Source: Mastigias papua
Lineage: Eukaryota > Cnidaria > Scyphozoa > Rhizostomeae > Mastigiidae
Direction: 5' to 3'
Assembly: GCA_964019165.1 (NCBI GenBank)
Contig: OZ025269.1
Location: 9,287,191 to 9,351,190, forward strand
DNA length: 64,000 nucleotides
How positions within the stretch are numbered: the first letter of the stretch is position 1; every line of letters starts with the position of its first letter. Made by a program: the position numbers and the translations under genes. Below, piece after piece: positions 1-13,413 of this stretch. Below the pieces are notes generated by a model. That model searched no databases, was not told the origin of the DNA, and saw only the letters and a list, made by a program, of their open reading frames with translations.

Positions 1-1159
1 AACGTAGTATGTAATTTATCGAAAGGGAAAAAGTAGAAAATACATAATGTTTGTCCCTCTGAAAATAAATTAGGCCCTGACACAGCCCTAATTTGATTCA
101 TTGCGACTGCTGTGCTGATCGCTAGCAAAGACTAGAATTTCTCATCAGTGTTTTCTTATAGAACTTAGTGTATTTCATGCTTGTATATTTAGCTCTATTT
201 CAAACACTTTTCAGCTGCAAATAACAGCTCGATCGCCTTGATTTCAATGCTAATACACCATTTCATTATCCTTCAGAAGTGATCTCACTAAGTACACCTA
301 TGCATTATGAAATTGAATGAGAGAAGGATTATCAATGGCAAAAGAATTTAGGACAAAACCTAACGCATTCCCAAGGATACTTTGGAGGAAGAATTTTGGA
401 GTATTTAACTATATAAGCTGTACTTTGTAATTAAGCTCCTTCCCGTTCCTTCTATTTTTGGCATCCTTGGCACTGTGCTAAAAATGGGAATGCTCCAGGA
501 AGGAAAGGATAATGATATATCAATTCCTTGTTTGTGTGCTGCCCTAAAACTTGAAATTGTTCACTAATATCCTTAGAAGAACCCTCTAAAAAGAACCAGT
601 TTACTTCATATTTTCCTCGTGCATTGAAGTTTTGCCCTGGGAACCAGAGTCTGGTAGTTTTATATGAAGCTGAAAGACGTTTTCGAATATGCATTCCATT
701 TTGCTTGTTAGTTTAGTTTTACTTACAGCTACAAGAATTGAGGAAATAGCTTGAAAAGGGCACGAATTGTTTCAGCTACAAATACGGACACATAGAATTC
801 AAATGTTCAGAACTCTTTTGACTCGGTCGTTTTTTAGCTTTGTGGGAGTTCCTTATATAATTCTGAATACTTTTGTGGTTATGAAGTTTTCATCTGCAAT
901 TAGTAAAAAATAAGTCAAGTTTCGTGCGTAAACCATATTTTTCTCTATTTCTTAAACTTTTCTCAAATTCAGGAGCCAAAAAAATAATTCGGCTTTTCAT
1001 GAACCCAAAAAAGTAATTGTATAATTGGTTGACCCAAAAAATAACTTTCGATCAAATTTTTGACCCAAAACGTAACCTGAGCACCCCTATCTTAAATATA
1101 TATGACTACCCCTCCGGGCCTCGCCATAGCCTTACATTCAGTGCTTACGTTAAATAGTA
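1..1159. other. Non-coding stretch, no gene recognised
   Basis: No coding region longer than chance is visible. Around 960-1080 a short unit of the type 'acccaaaaaagtaa' recurs three times in diverged form, which may be a fragment of an old repeat. Nothing else is supported. Confidence 0.5.
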
Positions 1160-1648
1160 TACCGTATTTTCTCCAGTATTCCCGCTGCAGGAATAGCGTT
1201 TCAACCTTAGAAAAAAGGCGGGATTATTAGAGAGGCGGGTATATTGGATAGGCGGGATTATTTTTTCAATGCCTTGAACTCTTGTTTGAGGCTATCGTTT
1301 CAACAAAAAACGGCTCTCAAAAATGATTGTGGCAAACCAGAGTAAAAAGCACAATTTGAAGAAGGTTCAAAACGACAAAACTTTTCAGTAAAATAGCAAA
1401 ACCAGTGCATTACATCAAGAGTGTTCGTTTTAGTAACCGTGATCATGCCCGATGACATGATGCTAAGTTTTCATTTCAAGTTGGTAAACGGCATTCGAAA
1501 CGTAATATTGGACGTTCGTAGCAAAAATTTAAACATTTATGCCAGTGAATAAATTTATTGAAAAATGATTTATACAGCAATCCCGCGTGCGGGATTACTG
1601 GAGAGGCGGGAATAAAAGAGAGGCGGGAATATTAGAGCAAATACGGTA
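1160..1648. mobile_element. Short TIR element (MITE) with TACCGTATTT ends
   Basis: The left end (1160-1185) and the reverse complement of the right end (1623-1648) agree at about 23 of 26 positions, both reading TACCGTATTT...TATTCCCGC. Just inside each end, GGCGGGATTATT-like units are repeated. The element is about 489 bp and has no coding capacity, so it is a non-autonomous DNA transposon. The family is unassigned. Elements with related TACCGTAA ends lie near 30.8 kb and 46.7 kb. Confidence 0.7.
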
Positions 1649-2448
1649 CGTCAGATTTTTGGCTGGACCCGCGCCTGCGCATGGCCTCGAAGTCAGATGA
1701 TTTGGCGCCAAATCAAGGTACTTATTCATAAATGGTCTTACATTCTCATAAATTGCACACCCGTAGGCCTCATACACACTGCGGATGGTTTGAGAGACTC
1801 ATTCTTGGAGCAAATACTCGGGTATGCTATTGTTTCTGCTTCTACGTGTCGAATGTTGTATCAATGATTTGTCATGTATTGTTTGCCGTATCCAGTTCTT
1901 GACCTTACTTTATGAATTGTTATGATTATTTGATAGTTTTGGTTCCCTTTACATTGGTTTGCATAGGAATGTATCACAAGTTCCTTTATGTACCTGATAA
2001 AGACTTGTAGCTTAATGCAGAATTATTAGTATTATTATTATGAGGTTTCTAAAAACCTAGCAATTGTAATGTTTAAGGGCCTTTAGACTTATCGTTAGTA
2101 TTTTAGTGTGTAGGGGCCTACACATGCAGTATATGCTCGACGGAAATGCGAATCGAAGCTGTACTGCCTAGACGATTTGGTTTATGGGTTAGTGGCATTA
2201 CGAGCAGAATAAGGGGCAGTGCCAAATAGGCGGGTGTCAGGTTTCCATATGGGTTGGCAATGTATCATGCAGAATGAGGGGGGGGGGAGGGACATGCAAA
2301 ATAGGTAGATGTACAAAACAGACTTTACGCAATCATTGTTAGAAGCACTTATCAAGTGATCTTCTATCTATCAATAAAGATATTCATCAAGCAACATAAT
2401 ATTTAAGCAATTTAACGTAAATTACTTTACTTGCTATCAAGATAAATA

Positions 2449-4260
2449 CAACTTTGTATACATACTACACATCATCTGCAAAACAGTACATAATGCAGTG
2501 TACAACAACTTTAAGTGTAGTCACCAATATATTTAGTGCTATTGCAATAGCAATGAAGTACATAAGAATTGCCCTTACATTTAATAGAAATGAAGTGAAA
2601 CTCCCTATTTGCAACACAACAGCTCCCTGGGACCAATAACATCATGTGCAAAATAGGGGGACTCTGTGTACCAGATTGCAAACTTGAATCGCAGAGCTAT
2701 AGACCACTTGTGAAATACATCACAATTGCCCTAATATAACAGATATTATGGGAAATTTCTTAATTACAGCCCCTTGAATGTGTTGGTCACTCATGTGCAA
2801 AGTAGGGGACCAGTAGCATCATGTGCAAAGTAGGGGGACTCTATGTACCAGATTGCAAATATTAGACATTCAACTGAATACGCCACAGTGGCTCTAATAT
2901 AAATGGAAAGTTGCTTTCAAAAGAAATGGAATTTGTGGTGCACTCTCTATAGCATGTATGCAATGCGAAATGTGTTCTGCAATCTCACAGAATCATGGAT
3001 TTCCAAAACAGATATCAAAATAGACTAAAGGAAAATCTAGGATTTATTATGTAGCGGAGAAATACTACACACTTATTGTTATACAACTTTAGTCTATAAG
3101 AATGTCAAAGCTCTAGTTAAGAATATCATTGCTGAAATTTAAGAATAAGTCAAGAATAACGTACCATTCAGTCTTGATAAAGTGCTAAATACTTTGCTTA
3201 TTTCAGCTTTTGTTGGAAAACAAGACAAGTATGAGCTTCACTTATGCAATCTCAGAGTCATTATGCTATGAGGAGACTAATCAACTCTTGGGGAGTGTCT
3301 GTTAAGCATTTTTTTGCATAGGAATATATAAGAATATTTTCCATATAAGTACTGATGCTGAAAATCGCTAAATTTCTGAATTCATTAAGAATAATCGTAA
3401 GCTCAAAATCAACTAAATTTAAGAATATTGAGCTTTAGCAAAAAGTTAGGTATTTGCATAAAAAGTGTGTAGGAGCAATCTCTTTAAAGTCATCCACCTT
3501 AATTGAAGTGGGGTGTAAATGCTACTTGAACCAAAGGGAATTTGCTAAGATTTTACACTACCAGTGGAAAACATAGTTATCGTCAAATCCTTGATATGAT
3601 CCATAGAAATATGATTGTGTAGTTTATTTGTATCAACATTTTGAAGATGACTTTGCGCACTCTTGATAAGTCTGACTTTGTCATACATTTACATGACAAT
3701 CTGACTTACTGATAGCTATGGATAATTCAGACAGTAGTTAACTTGGATCAATTTTCCATCTCCCTTGGGATTATGACTTAACAGGATTGCACAGTATCTA
3801 TTGATACTTAGTTTCCTCTAACTGGAGCTTTTTTATTGAAGTTAGCTCTCTTGCACATGGTGCCCCCTGTTTTACACATGATGTTGCTCTTCCCTCTAAT
3901 TTACACATGAGTGACAGACACAGTTAAGGTTCTGTAAATAAGAAATTAATAGCATAATAAATAGCATACTATCTGTTATATTAGTGCAAGTGTGATATAT
4001 TTCACAATTATTTAGCTCTATGATTCATGTTTGTAATCTGGTACATAGAGTCCCCCTATTTTGCACATGATGTTATTGTTCCCCTTTTTGCATGTTGGTG
4101 ACAGACATAGTTGTTGTGTTGTAAATAGGGAGTTTCATTACATTTCTATTAGATGTAAGGGCAGTTCTTATGTATATGAAATGTTATGGATGATTGCCCT
4201 CAACTTTTTTGTATACTATAGTATGTTGTGTTTTGCAGATGATGTGTGGTATGTACAGGG
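2449..4260. mobile_element. Foldback element with ~400-bp inverted arms
   Basis: The left arm (about 2449-2860) and right arm (about 3845-4260) are diverged inverted copies. Matching landmarks are the ACATCATCTGCAAAACA block (left near 2467, right near 4237), the GAAACTCCCTATTT block (left near 2597, right near 4125) and the ATCATGTGCAAAATAGGGGG block (left near 2640, right near 4065). The left arm carries a second copy of the last block near 2820, so there is also an internal duplication. The central 1 kb has no open frame. This is a long-TIR non-autonomous DNA element; the superfamily cannot be assigned. Confidence 0.7.
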
Positions 4261-4261
4261 T

Positions 4262-5035
4262 TGCCACCAAATCAGGGAAATCAGGGAATTTTATTTTGAT
4301 TAGGGAATATCAGGGGAAAAAGAGAGATTTTTCGAGCAATCAGGGAAAATCAGGCAAGTTATTTCTTTTTCCTCAAGAAAAATATCATATTTCATCTGAT
4401 TCTTTCAAATTGGCATATTTTGCAAGTCCACTGATTGTCGCTTTACTTGAATTTTAGTAGGCAATAACACTGTTTTATTCCAAATATTCCAACCCCTTTA
4501 TGGGTTTGGAGTTCAGCTACAAATTCAAGAAATATTTGTTTCTTTTGATTTTCAATACTCTTAGCTTCTATGTTGTTCAAATTGAAAGGGGAAAAATATG
4601 TCAAGCGTTATGATGTTTGGATTTTCCAATGATTGTTGGCATTATGTAAAAATAATTTTGTGGTGAATGTTAGTGTAGGGAAAGAACATGTTTCATGTCA
4701 GTTTCCACATAAGGGCCAAGGAAATATATCTGAAAATTTGAGTGGAAATTGAAGTTTTACATCCTAAAACTCTTTAACACAACCCCATCAGTAGCTTCTT
4801 TCCTCCTCAGACTGTTACTTTCTTAGAACTGAAGTAAGTAAGACAAGCACAGGTCTGTGTTTTTTGAAGCCAACAATTGGAACAGCAAAAATGAGGTTCA
4901 AGGCTCTCCCTTACCCCTTGTCTGTCCAAAGAAATCATAGAATCCTTATTGAAGGTTATAAGAATATCAGGGAAAATTAGGGGAAAATGAGTAGTATTTC
5001 ACCAAAAATATCAAGGAAAATCAGGGAATATTTTA
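4262..5035. repeat. Region bounded by ATCAGGGAAAAT-type repeats
   Basis: Units of the type AATCAGGGAAAATCAGGGAA cluster at 4272-4352 and again at 4965-5030, on the same strand. The block opens with GGGTTGCCACC, a sequence often seen at DNA-transposon ends. No matching inverted end was found, so this is either a truncated element or a pair of diverged direct repeats. Confidence 0.35.
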
Positions 5036-5183
5036 ATGGAATATGATGATTATGTTGATATACCGTGACATTATTTAACCACTATATTATGACACTATTG
5101 TTTTTTCTGAACTTTGAACTGAGTTTGATGCTTCATACTGTTTTCAATTGTTCTTGTATACTCTTACTTTTGGAACATGTTTA

Positions 5184-5302
<119 letters not shown>

Positions 5303-5305
<3 letters not shown>

Positions 5306-5457
5306 GAGGGAATTCAAAAATATACTTTCTTCTGTTGTAAACGTTTCGATATATTATCTTCATCAGTACTGTCCATCTTCATCAGTTCAGAGTACTGATG
5401 AAGATAATATATCGAAACGTTTACAACAGAAGAAAGAATATTTTTGAATTCTCTATG
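5303..5457. mobile_element. Inverted repeat with hammerhead-like cores, Penelope-like terminal sequence
   Basis: Arms 5303-5370 and 5391-5457 are near-perfect inverted copies (about 66 bp), differing by a 2-bp gap and one base. Each arm carries the order CTGATGA, short stem-loop, GAAAC: + strand 5395-5401 then 5414-5418, minus strand 5366-5360 then 5347-5343. A third TCATCAG lies at 5379-5385. CTGATGA...GAAA is the conserved core of hammerhead ribozymes, which are known in the terminal repeats of Penelope-like retroelements. No Penelope RT or GIY-YIG coding sequence is present, so this would be a terminal remnant. Confidence 0.5.
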
Positions 5458-5493
5458 TTTTATTTATATACTAAGTTAGTGCGGCTTTGACTT

Positions 5494-5629
<136 letters not shown>

Positions 5630-5646
5630 TTCATTTAAGGTGACGA

Positions 5647-8604
5647 TTACGGCAACCGTAAGTTGTCAATCAACACTTTCCAAGCTGTTCTATCTTCAGA
5701 TGTCCGTTTCAAACTACCGTAGTCTGTAATGTTGAGCCAATCTTTAACATCGTCTGACCACTTTCTTCTCTGAGCACCTCGTGATCTTATGCCTTCTACA
5801 CTTCCTTCTAAGATTGTCACTACATCATTCCCACTCTAGCCTCTACAAATATGTCCAAAGAATGCAGCTTTTCGCTTTGCAATAGAGTTCATTAAATGCA
5901 TGTTTATCCCCATCCTTTGCAGTACCTCCTTATTACTAACCTTGTCTGTCCATCTAATCTTAAGAACTCTACGATATATCCAACATTCAAAAGCATTAAG
6001 CTTGTTCCGTATTTCCTTATTTATTGTCCAAGCTTCACTGCCGTATGTAACCACTGACCAGATATAACTTCGTATCATCTTCTTTTTTAGAGACATGCTA
6101 ACATTCCTTTTCAATAATTCTTTATGTTTCCAAAACGCCGTCTTTGCTAATGCTATCCTAGTTTTTACTTCCTTTATACACTTTCCATCTTCTGAAATAT
6201 TTGTACCTAAATACCTGTAATCTTTTACTTGTTCAAGCTGCTTGTCGTTAACTACAATTTTGATCCTGGTCTGTGGTTTCTTTTCAATTACCATAACTTT
6301 TGTCTTCTTATCATTCAGTTCCATTCCAAAATCTTTGCATACTCTAACAATATTATTTAGCATTCTCTGTAAATTTTGTTCACTATCAGCAAGTATTACA
6401 GTATCATCTGCATAACGTATGTTTGTGAAACCTTTTCCATTGATAACTATGCCTTTGTCATTTTCCAGAGCCTTATTTACTACCTCCTCACTATACATAT
6501 TGAATAAGATTGGTGATAAAATACATCCTTGTCTGACACCTTGCTTTATTTTCACTTTTCTAGACAATGAAGTACTAATTCTAATTTGTGCTTCTTGATA
6601 ATCATATATGCTACTAATCAATCTTATCTCTTCGTTGGGAACATTATACTCTGCAAGCATTTTACTGAGGGCAACATGCTTTATCTTGTCGAATGCTTTT
6701 TTATAGTCGATGTAACATACAAATAATTTCTTATTCTTTTCAATCAATCTCTCTGACATGAATCTAAGCTGGCAAATGCCATCCCTAGTACCTCTACCTT
6801 TTCTGAAACCTAGTTGACTATCTCCCAATCTGTTGTCAATCAACGGTGTAATTCTTGATTTGATTACTTGTAGTAATACTTTTGACGCATGCGAAATTAG
6901 ACTAATGGTCCGATGTTCATTACAGTTTTGGGTTCCTGAAACTTTTGGTATTGTTATAAATGTTGTTGATAAAAAATCTTCAGGCAGCTCACCAGTGTTA
7001 TAGCAGTTGTTAATTATTTTAGTCATTAGATTAATACCATCGTTTCCTTTGTACTGCAATAGCTCTGCTGGGATCGCATCTGCACCTGTAGCCTTTTTCT
7101 TAGGTAATGACGCTATAATGCTCTTTACTTCTTCACTGTCAATATGCACCTTCATATATTGTGAAACTTCAGGTGTTATCTTAAGAGGTCTATCTTTATC
7201 ATTATAAAAGTCCTCTACATACTCTGCCCATCGTAGCAGTATGTCTTGTTCTGTAGTAAGTGTGTTTCCATCCTTATCTTTTATGTTATTATTGCTACTA
7301 ATTCTCTTGTTTGTTAACTTCTTTATCATATTATATGCTCTTGGGTTGTGCTTCTTATCTAATTATTCTATCTCTTTGCACAGACTTTCGTGATATTCTT
7401 CTTTAGCCTTACGACACATTTTTCTTATCTCCTTTGTTAATTCTGCATATCTCAACCTATCATGCTTAAAATTGCGCTTCTCTTCCATTACCTCCAATAT
7501 ATCTTCAGTCATCCAATTTTGCTTCTTAGTCATTTTACATTTTCCACAAGTCCTTGCTGCTACTGTTGTCAAGCATGCCTTCAATTTGTGCCAGTCATGT
7601 TTATTGTTATTTTCATTTAATTCCTTACTGAATTCTTCCGTAAACTTATCTTGTAAGTCCATATCTTTCAGTGCTTCTAGATTCCAACTCCAGCGAACAT
7701 GTCTTCTTTTCTGCTTTTTTAACTTAACTCTGATGGTCGTCCAAACAGGATCATGATCTGAACCACAGTCTGCATCTTTCCTTGCCTTTGCATTAGTAAT
7801 AGAGTTTCGATATCTTTTGTCTACTAGAATATAATCAATTTGATTCTCATCCTTCCCATTTGGATGCTTCCATGTGCTTCTTGATTTTAATTTCTGCTCA
7901 AACCATGTGTTGCAAATAAAAAGATTTTCTTTTTCACAAAATTCAATTAATCTCTGTCCCCTCTCGTTAACTTCTCCTAATCCATATGGCCCTACTGTAT
8001 TTTCATACCGTTCGCTTCCTACTTTTGCATTAAAATCTCCTAATACTATCGCTATGTCTTTCCATTCTTTCTGTCGTTTTCTTTCCAACTCAATACTTCT
8101 ATATAATTTTTCTACTTCCTCATTATCATCATCCATATTTGGAGCGTAAATTTGATGTATTAGTATATTTCGTGCTCTGCCAGATACTTTTAGCGTCATG
8201 TGCCTCTCGGAGACTGCCTGATAACTTAACACCGAATTGATAATTCTCTTCCCTATGATAAAAGCAACTCCCTTTCTGTGCTTCTCTCCACCCGAATATA
8301 TGACCTTAAACCTTTCCCCATTGGGTAACTCGTACATAAATTCCCCATTGCCTTTCCAAAAAGTTTCTGATATTCCAAGTATATCAATCTTCATTCTATG
8401 CATTTCCTTACAAACATTTCCAAGCTTTCCTTTTCGATAGAGACTCCTGACATTCCAGGTTGCAATTTTCCAGAGGTCACTTGATGACGGTGCACGCTTG
8501 CCCTCTGAATCACAAGACGTCCACCGGGCCAGACTACCGCTCCACATATTTCGAGCAGCACCCCTTTTGCCAAGATCTGAAAAAAGTTTACTTTTGATAC
8601 TCAT
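5647..8604 (-). pseudogene. RTE-clade LINE, endonuclease plus reverse transcriptase, two nonsense codons
   Basis: One continuous minus-strand frame of about 985 codons encodes an APE-type endonuclease followed by a reverse transcriptase, the single-ORF plan of RTE LINEs (often annotated as craniofacial development protein 2-like). Endonuclease motifs are ATWNVRSL, GISETFW, GDFNAKVG, IDYILVD and SDHDPVW. RT motifs are CYIDYKKAFDKIKH, QGVRQGCILSPILFN and the catalytic IRYADDTVILA. The C-terminal tail contains RRVLKIRWTD and GHICRG. The frame is broken only by TAA at 7363-7365, between the endonuclease and RT, and TAG at 5836-5838, 63 codons before the natural stop at 5647. An in-frame TAG shortly upstream of 8604 supports that start. 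No frameshift was seen, so this is a young inactive copy. Confidence 0.93.
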
Positions 8605-9803
<1,199 letters not shown>

Positions 9804-9899
9804 ATAATGTTTTGTTACGTTCTAAAGTTGTGAGTCCTTGCTGCAGTGTCTGCCACAATTTAACATGCCGTGTTTCCTCGAAAGAGTGCCTGGGGCACT

Positions 9900-10002
9900 C
9901 ATTTACAAGTCAGCCTCCGAGGGAAGGCGGTTATTCGAAGGGCGCTCATTTGAGGGGGCGCTCATTTAAAAATATGCTTCTTTGGGGGGCACTCATGTGA
10001 TA
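9900..10002. repeat. Fragment with GGGCGCTCATTTGAG-like units
   Basis: Units such as GGGCGCTCATTTGAGGGGGC are repeated within 100 bp. They resemble the interior of the TACCGTA-ended MITEs found elsewhere in the window. Probably a truncated copy interrupted by the hAT MITE that follows. Confidence 0.35.
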
Positions 10003-10010
10003 TTGTAGAC

Positions 10011-10195
10011 CAGGGGTCTCCAAACTTTACAGCCAGAGGGCCACATGAGTTTTCATCCAGCATGTCGAAGGCCGACGAACCGTATACCGCTGGTCAAATA
10101 ATATTATTATTTTCCTTGTTAAGTGTCTCTGCGGGCCGGATTGAGAGGCCCAACTGGCCGCGTCTGGCCGGCGGGCCGTAGTTTGGAGACCCCTG
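10011..10195. mobile_element. hAT-type MITE, 185 bp, with perfect 8-bp target duplication
   Basis: The element begins CAGGGGTCTCCAAACT and ends AGTTTGGAGACCCCTG, a perfect 16-bp terminal inverted repeat. It is flanked by TTGTAGAC at 10003-10010 and again at 10196-10203, the 8-bp target-site duplication expected of hAT transposases. The interior is GC-rich with GGGCCACATG and GCGGGCCG, as in other CAGGGGTC-ended hAT MITEs. No coding sequence. Confidence 0.92.
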
Positions 10196-10384
10196 TTGTA
10201 GACATACAGACAGAATCATTCCCAATAGTTGTGAGTAGACACATGAACGCAACATATGAAGAGGTAGGAAATACAAGGAAAAGGGAATCAGGCAGAAGAC
10301 AATATGAAAATGAAAAGCTTACAAAGCAATATATGTTAAGAATTTATTATTATTATTGTTTATATGATTAGCCTCACTATCAAG

Positions 10385-10537
10385 TGTGATTGACAGCTCA
10401 TACGTCACGCTTTCCGCTTTCTGCTTAAGTTTTGCTGCTTGCTAATATTTGTTCCTATTCTGTTTTGTTGTTAAAAGATCAAGTGGATGCAGAACAAACA
10501 TGTCTCGTTTATTCGATTATTTCTGAGGATTTTAACA
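10385..10537 (+). mobile_element. Copia-type LTR (5') with adjoining primer-binding site
   Basis: A roughly 150-bp segment starting TGTGATTGAC and ending TTTAACA is followed at 10538 by GGTTATGGGACCAG. That matches the Copia-type primer-binding site, which pairs with an internal fragment of initiator-Met tRNA. The gag-like frame starts 100 bp further on. The LTR start is tentative, and no 3' LTR was found. Confidence 0.5.
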
Positions 10538-10639
10538 GGTTATGGGACCAGATCGCTTGGTCATACTATTAAATTAATCGGATGAAACAACAAGTGTTGT
10601 GTTTGGTAACAACATGGCGACAGCTCCTGAGAATCTTCT

Positions 10640-11092
10640 ATGAACGCGATGAGATTTGCAAAGCTGAACGGACGCAACTACCGAACGTGGGTCTTCAACA
10701 TGAGGTTGTATTTGGAAAGTCTTGACTTATCTGAACACGTTGAAGGGACAGCTGAAGTTCCAGCTGTTGAACCCCAATCGCAGGCAGTCAGATCCTTTCA
10801 TCGTCAACCGAAGAAAGCGTTAACGTACATATGTTTGCCCATTGAGCCTGATCAGCAAATTCATGCACATGATACCAAAAACGCCTAAGAAGCATGAAAT
10901 GCTTTGAAAAATCAATTCGCTCGCGAATCCATTGTACAAAAGGTTAGACTAAGACTACAGTACTACTCATGTCGCTTTGGGAATGGTGGAATCATGCTAG
11001 AGCACATTCACAAGCTGAAATCAATCCAGCAGAACTGTTCGCTTTTGAAACACCTACTTCCACAATGTCCTATACGAATGGAATTTGCTTGA
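10640..11092 (+). pseudogene. Copia-like gag remnant
   Basis: The frame opens with FAKLNGRNYRTWVFNMRLYL, the N-terminal signature of Copia/UBN2-type gag proteins (family form: FDGxNFxxWKxxMxxYL). After codon 82 the frame hits stops near 10886, and similarity continues out of frame (ALKNQFARESIVQKVRLRLQ, then MLEHIHKLKSI). No protease, integrase or RT follows, so only the 5' part of the element remains. It stops near 11,100, where unrelated LINE sequence begins. Confidence 0.65.
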
Positions 11093-11142
11093 GAATGAGA
11101 TAAAAAATTCGACTTTCTCTTGGTGAATTTAAAAATAAAGTT

Positions 11143-11530
11143 TTGGCCACAATTAGACCATCGAGGAACCCGATATTCAATGTCCATGACATCATTGGCG
11201 TTAAACGATTGACAAAACTTCGTGTTAAATTTAGCGATGTAAATGAGCACAAATTTCGGCACAATTTTGATTGTTTGAGCCCAATCTGCGTCTGCGGAAA
11301 GGCAAATGAGAATAATGAGCACTTTCTCCTGCACTGCCCTTTGTATGATGATATACGGCAAGATCTTTTTGGTCATCTCGAAAACATTCTTGATTTCAAC
11401 GTTTCGGACATGGACTCCAAATCACTCTGTGATCTACTTCTTTTTGGAAAACCCGACTTAGGTGTGAGTGTGAACAAAATGATTATAGAGGAAACAATCC
11501 GTTTTATCGAATATACGAAACTATTGTAGA
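11143..11530 (+). pseudogene. LINE C-terminal fragment with CCHC knuckle
   Basis: The reading frame contains LTKLRVKFSDVNEHKFRHNF followed by CVCGKANENNEHFLLHC, the C-x-C...H...C knuckle found at the C-terminus of Jockey/I/L2-like LINE ORF2 proteins. It ends in a natural stop at 11,530. The 285 bp that follow look like its 3' untranslated region, with repeated GACTAAwTTrTA units. The element is 5'-truncated, as is normal for LINEs. The endonuclease and RT are absent. Confidence 0.7.
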
Positions 11531-11813
11531 CTAAGTACAATTAACTGAAATGCTCTGCTGAAATGCAGCAATATGTTACTTGTATGTCTTGTATTTGTCC
11601 CTTATAACTGTTTTTTCATATTTGTGTTTTCTTGTATATAGACTAATTTGTACTGTAAGTGCCATTTGTGTGTGTTTTTTTGCATATAAAGACTAAATTA
11701 TATCATAAGTGCCAGTCATAGTAGAAACTCGATGACCTTATGTCTTTTTTCCGCTATGATTGGCACAGTTGAGTTAAATAATTATAGCTGTTGTTAGTTT
11801 TAGTTTTTAATAT

Positions 11814-12360
11814 TTGATAGAAAAAAAATCACTCCATGAACAATTAAAAGAAATGGGGGCAGCCATAGATGATCAAGAACGGATAGTAGTCTATCTGTCA
11901 GTTGTCGAACTCCTTATGAATTGTCTCCAAACTAAGATTTCGCGGGCTTTTGGCTTGTTGAAATACGCTAAGCGATATATTCCAACTAGTAAACTAAATG
12001 ATATGTGTAAGGGTATAGTGGAGCCTCATCTTAAGTACTGTTGCTACGTATGGGGCTTCTGTGGGACCACCAGGTTGGATAAATTACAAAAACTCTAAAA
12101 CCAGGCAGCGAGAATAGTAACAAACAGTGATTTTGATACATTTGCAGCACCCTCGATCCAAGAATTAGGATGGTCTACAGTCGAGACACTTATTCACCGT
12201 GAAGCTTCAACTATGGCCTTCAAATACCATAGTAAGTGCTTTCCTAAACTGTCAGATTGCCGTAATCACGGTCTTCGTAACTCAAAGACTGACCTGCTAT
12301 TACCCCGAATGAGAACACCCTGCGGACAATTGTAAAACAGGTTTCTACACTGAATTGTTA
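11814..12360 (+). pseudogene. CR1/L2-like LINE C-terminal fragment
   Basis: The coding remnant includes KISRAFGLLKYAKRYIPTSK, then VEPHLKYCCYVWG and DKLQKL, the conserved thumb/connection segment of CR1, L2 and Jockey RTs. After one in-frame TAA (12,096-12,098) the frame resumes with NQAARIVTNSDF, ELGWSTVETLIHREASTMAFKY and ends in degenerate sequence near 12,360. It is a second LINE copy, distinct from the one ending at 11,530. Confidence 0.7.
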
Positions 12361-13178
12361 CCCTGTATAAATAAGTTTAAAATGAAAATAAAATGAAAAA
12401 AATGCAAAATGAAAACGAGGATATGACGACGCTTTCCCTAATCGGCAATGATATAGAAACGCCGAAGGCGCTAGATACGCATATCCATTGTTCGGTACTG
12501 AGGCAAAATCACTGATGCGGTAAGAGGTCAGAATACGAAAGCCCTGTAGTGGCTGAGTATGGGAGATAACATGAAACACTTTTGCTTCGTATCGTATCTA
12601 TGAAATTGAGGCTTCAATCTCTGAAGAACCACACAAATGGATGTATGTACAGCCGATATACACATCTAGCACACAAAGGCCCCTATTTTCACGTATAGAT
12701 CTAGGTATTTGTATTACGTTTTGTGGCCTAGGCCATCTCCTTGTGATATCTAAAGTGACCTATACAGGCACCAAGCAGTTTTCTCTCTAGAGATACACGT
12801 TGCAAGCAAAAACTAATTCAACGAGTAGGGTCTATCGGATTAAGTTGGGTAAATTAAGAGCCTCTTTTGGGTTTATGAGTGCATAACTTTTCAAATCATT
12901 AGCCTATGTTCTCAAAACTTGGCATGCATAGCACTCTCTGTATGATATTCAAGCGAATGGATGATAACTTACAAAATGCATAGGGGGTATTAAATTAAAC
13001 AAAAATCTTCACAGCAGTTATCCCTTTTCATACCCTGACTCCGGGTTAAGATGGTTAGTATTATATTCTGACCAAGGTGGAGGACTAGGAAAAGACATTG
13101 TTCATTTTTATAATGGAAGTATGTTCTTTTTACATAGCAGCTATTAACTACTGGTAATAGGTAGTAGCAAAGAAGGGA
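12361..13178. other. No feature recognised
   Basis: No convincing open frame, RNA or repeat structure seen on either strand. Confidence 0.4.
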
Positions 13179-13191
13179 CTAGTATATATCA

Positions 13192-13413
13192 CTACTGACA
13201 TTCAATGCAATGATATTCTTTAGACATATCAAAATCGTCAGGCAAGCAATGCAAACATGTCCATACACTGCATATATCACATGAAACCCAGTGTGGCCTG
13301 TATTTGATGGATTCTTCTCCATAAAGTTTTCCACAGCTAATGCTAGGCAATTCCTCTTCATCACCTGTTCCAATGCTACCCTCTGACTCTTTATCACCCC
13401 CAGCTGTAAACAT
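13192..13413 (-). pseudogene. PHD-finger-like zinc-binding fragment
   Basis: The minus-strand translation ends with WVSCDICSVWTCLHCLP and YHCIEC, matching the second half of a PHD finger (W-x2-C-x2-C-x2-W...C-x2-C). The expected His of the Cys4-His-Cys3 pattern lies in TCLHC. The frame is short (73 codons) and no neighbouring exon could be joined to it. PHD fingers of this type also occur in transposable-element proteins, and the surroundings are transposon debris. A host exon cannot be excluded. Confidence 0.35.
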
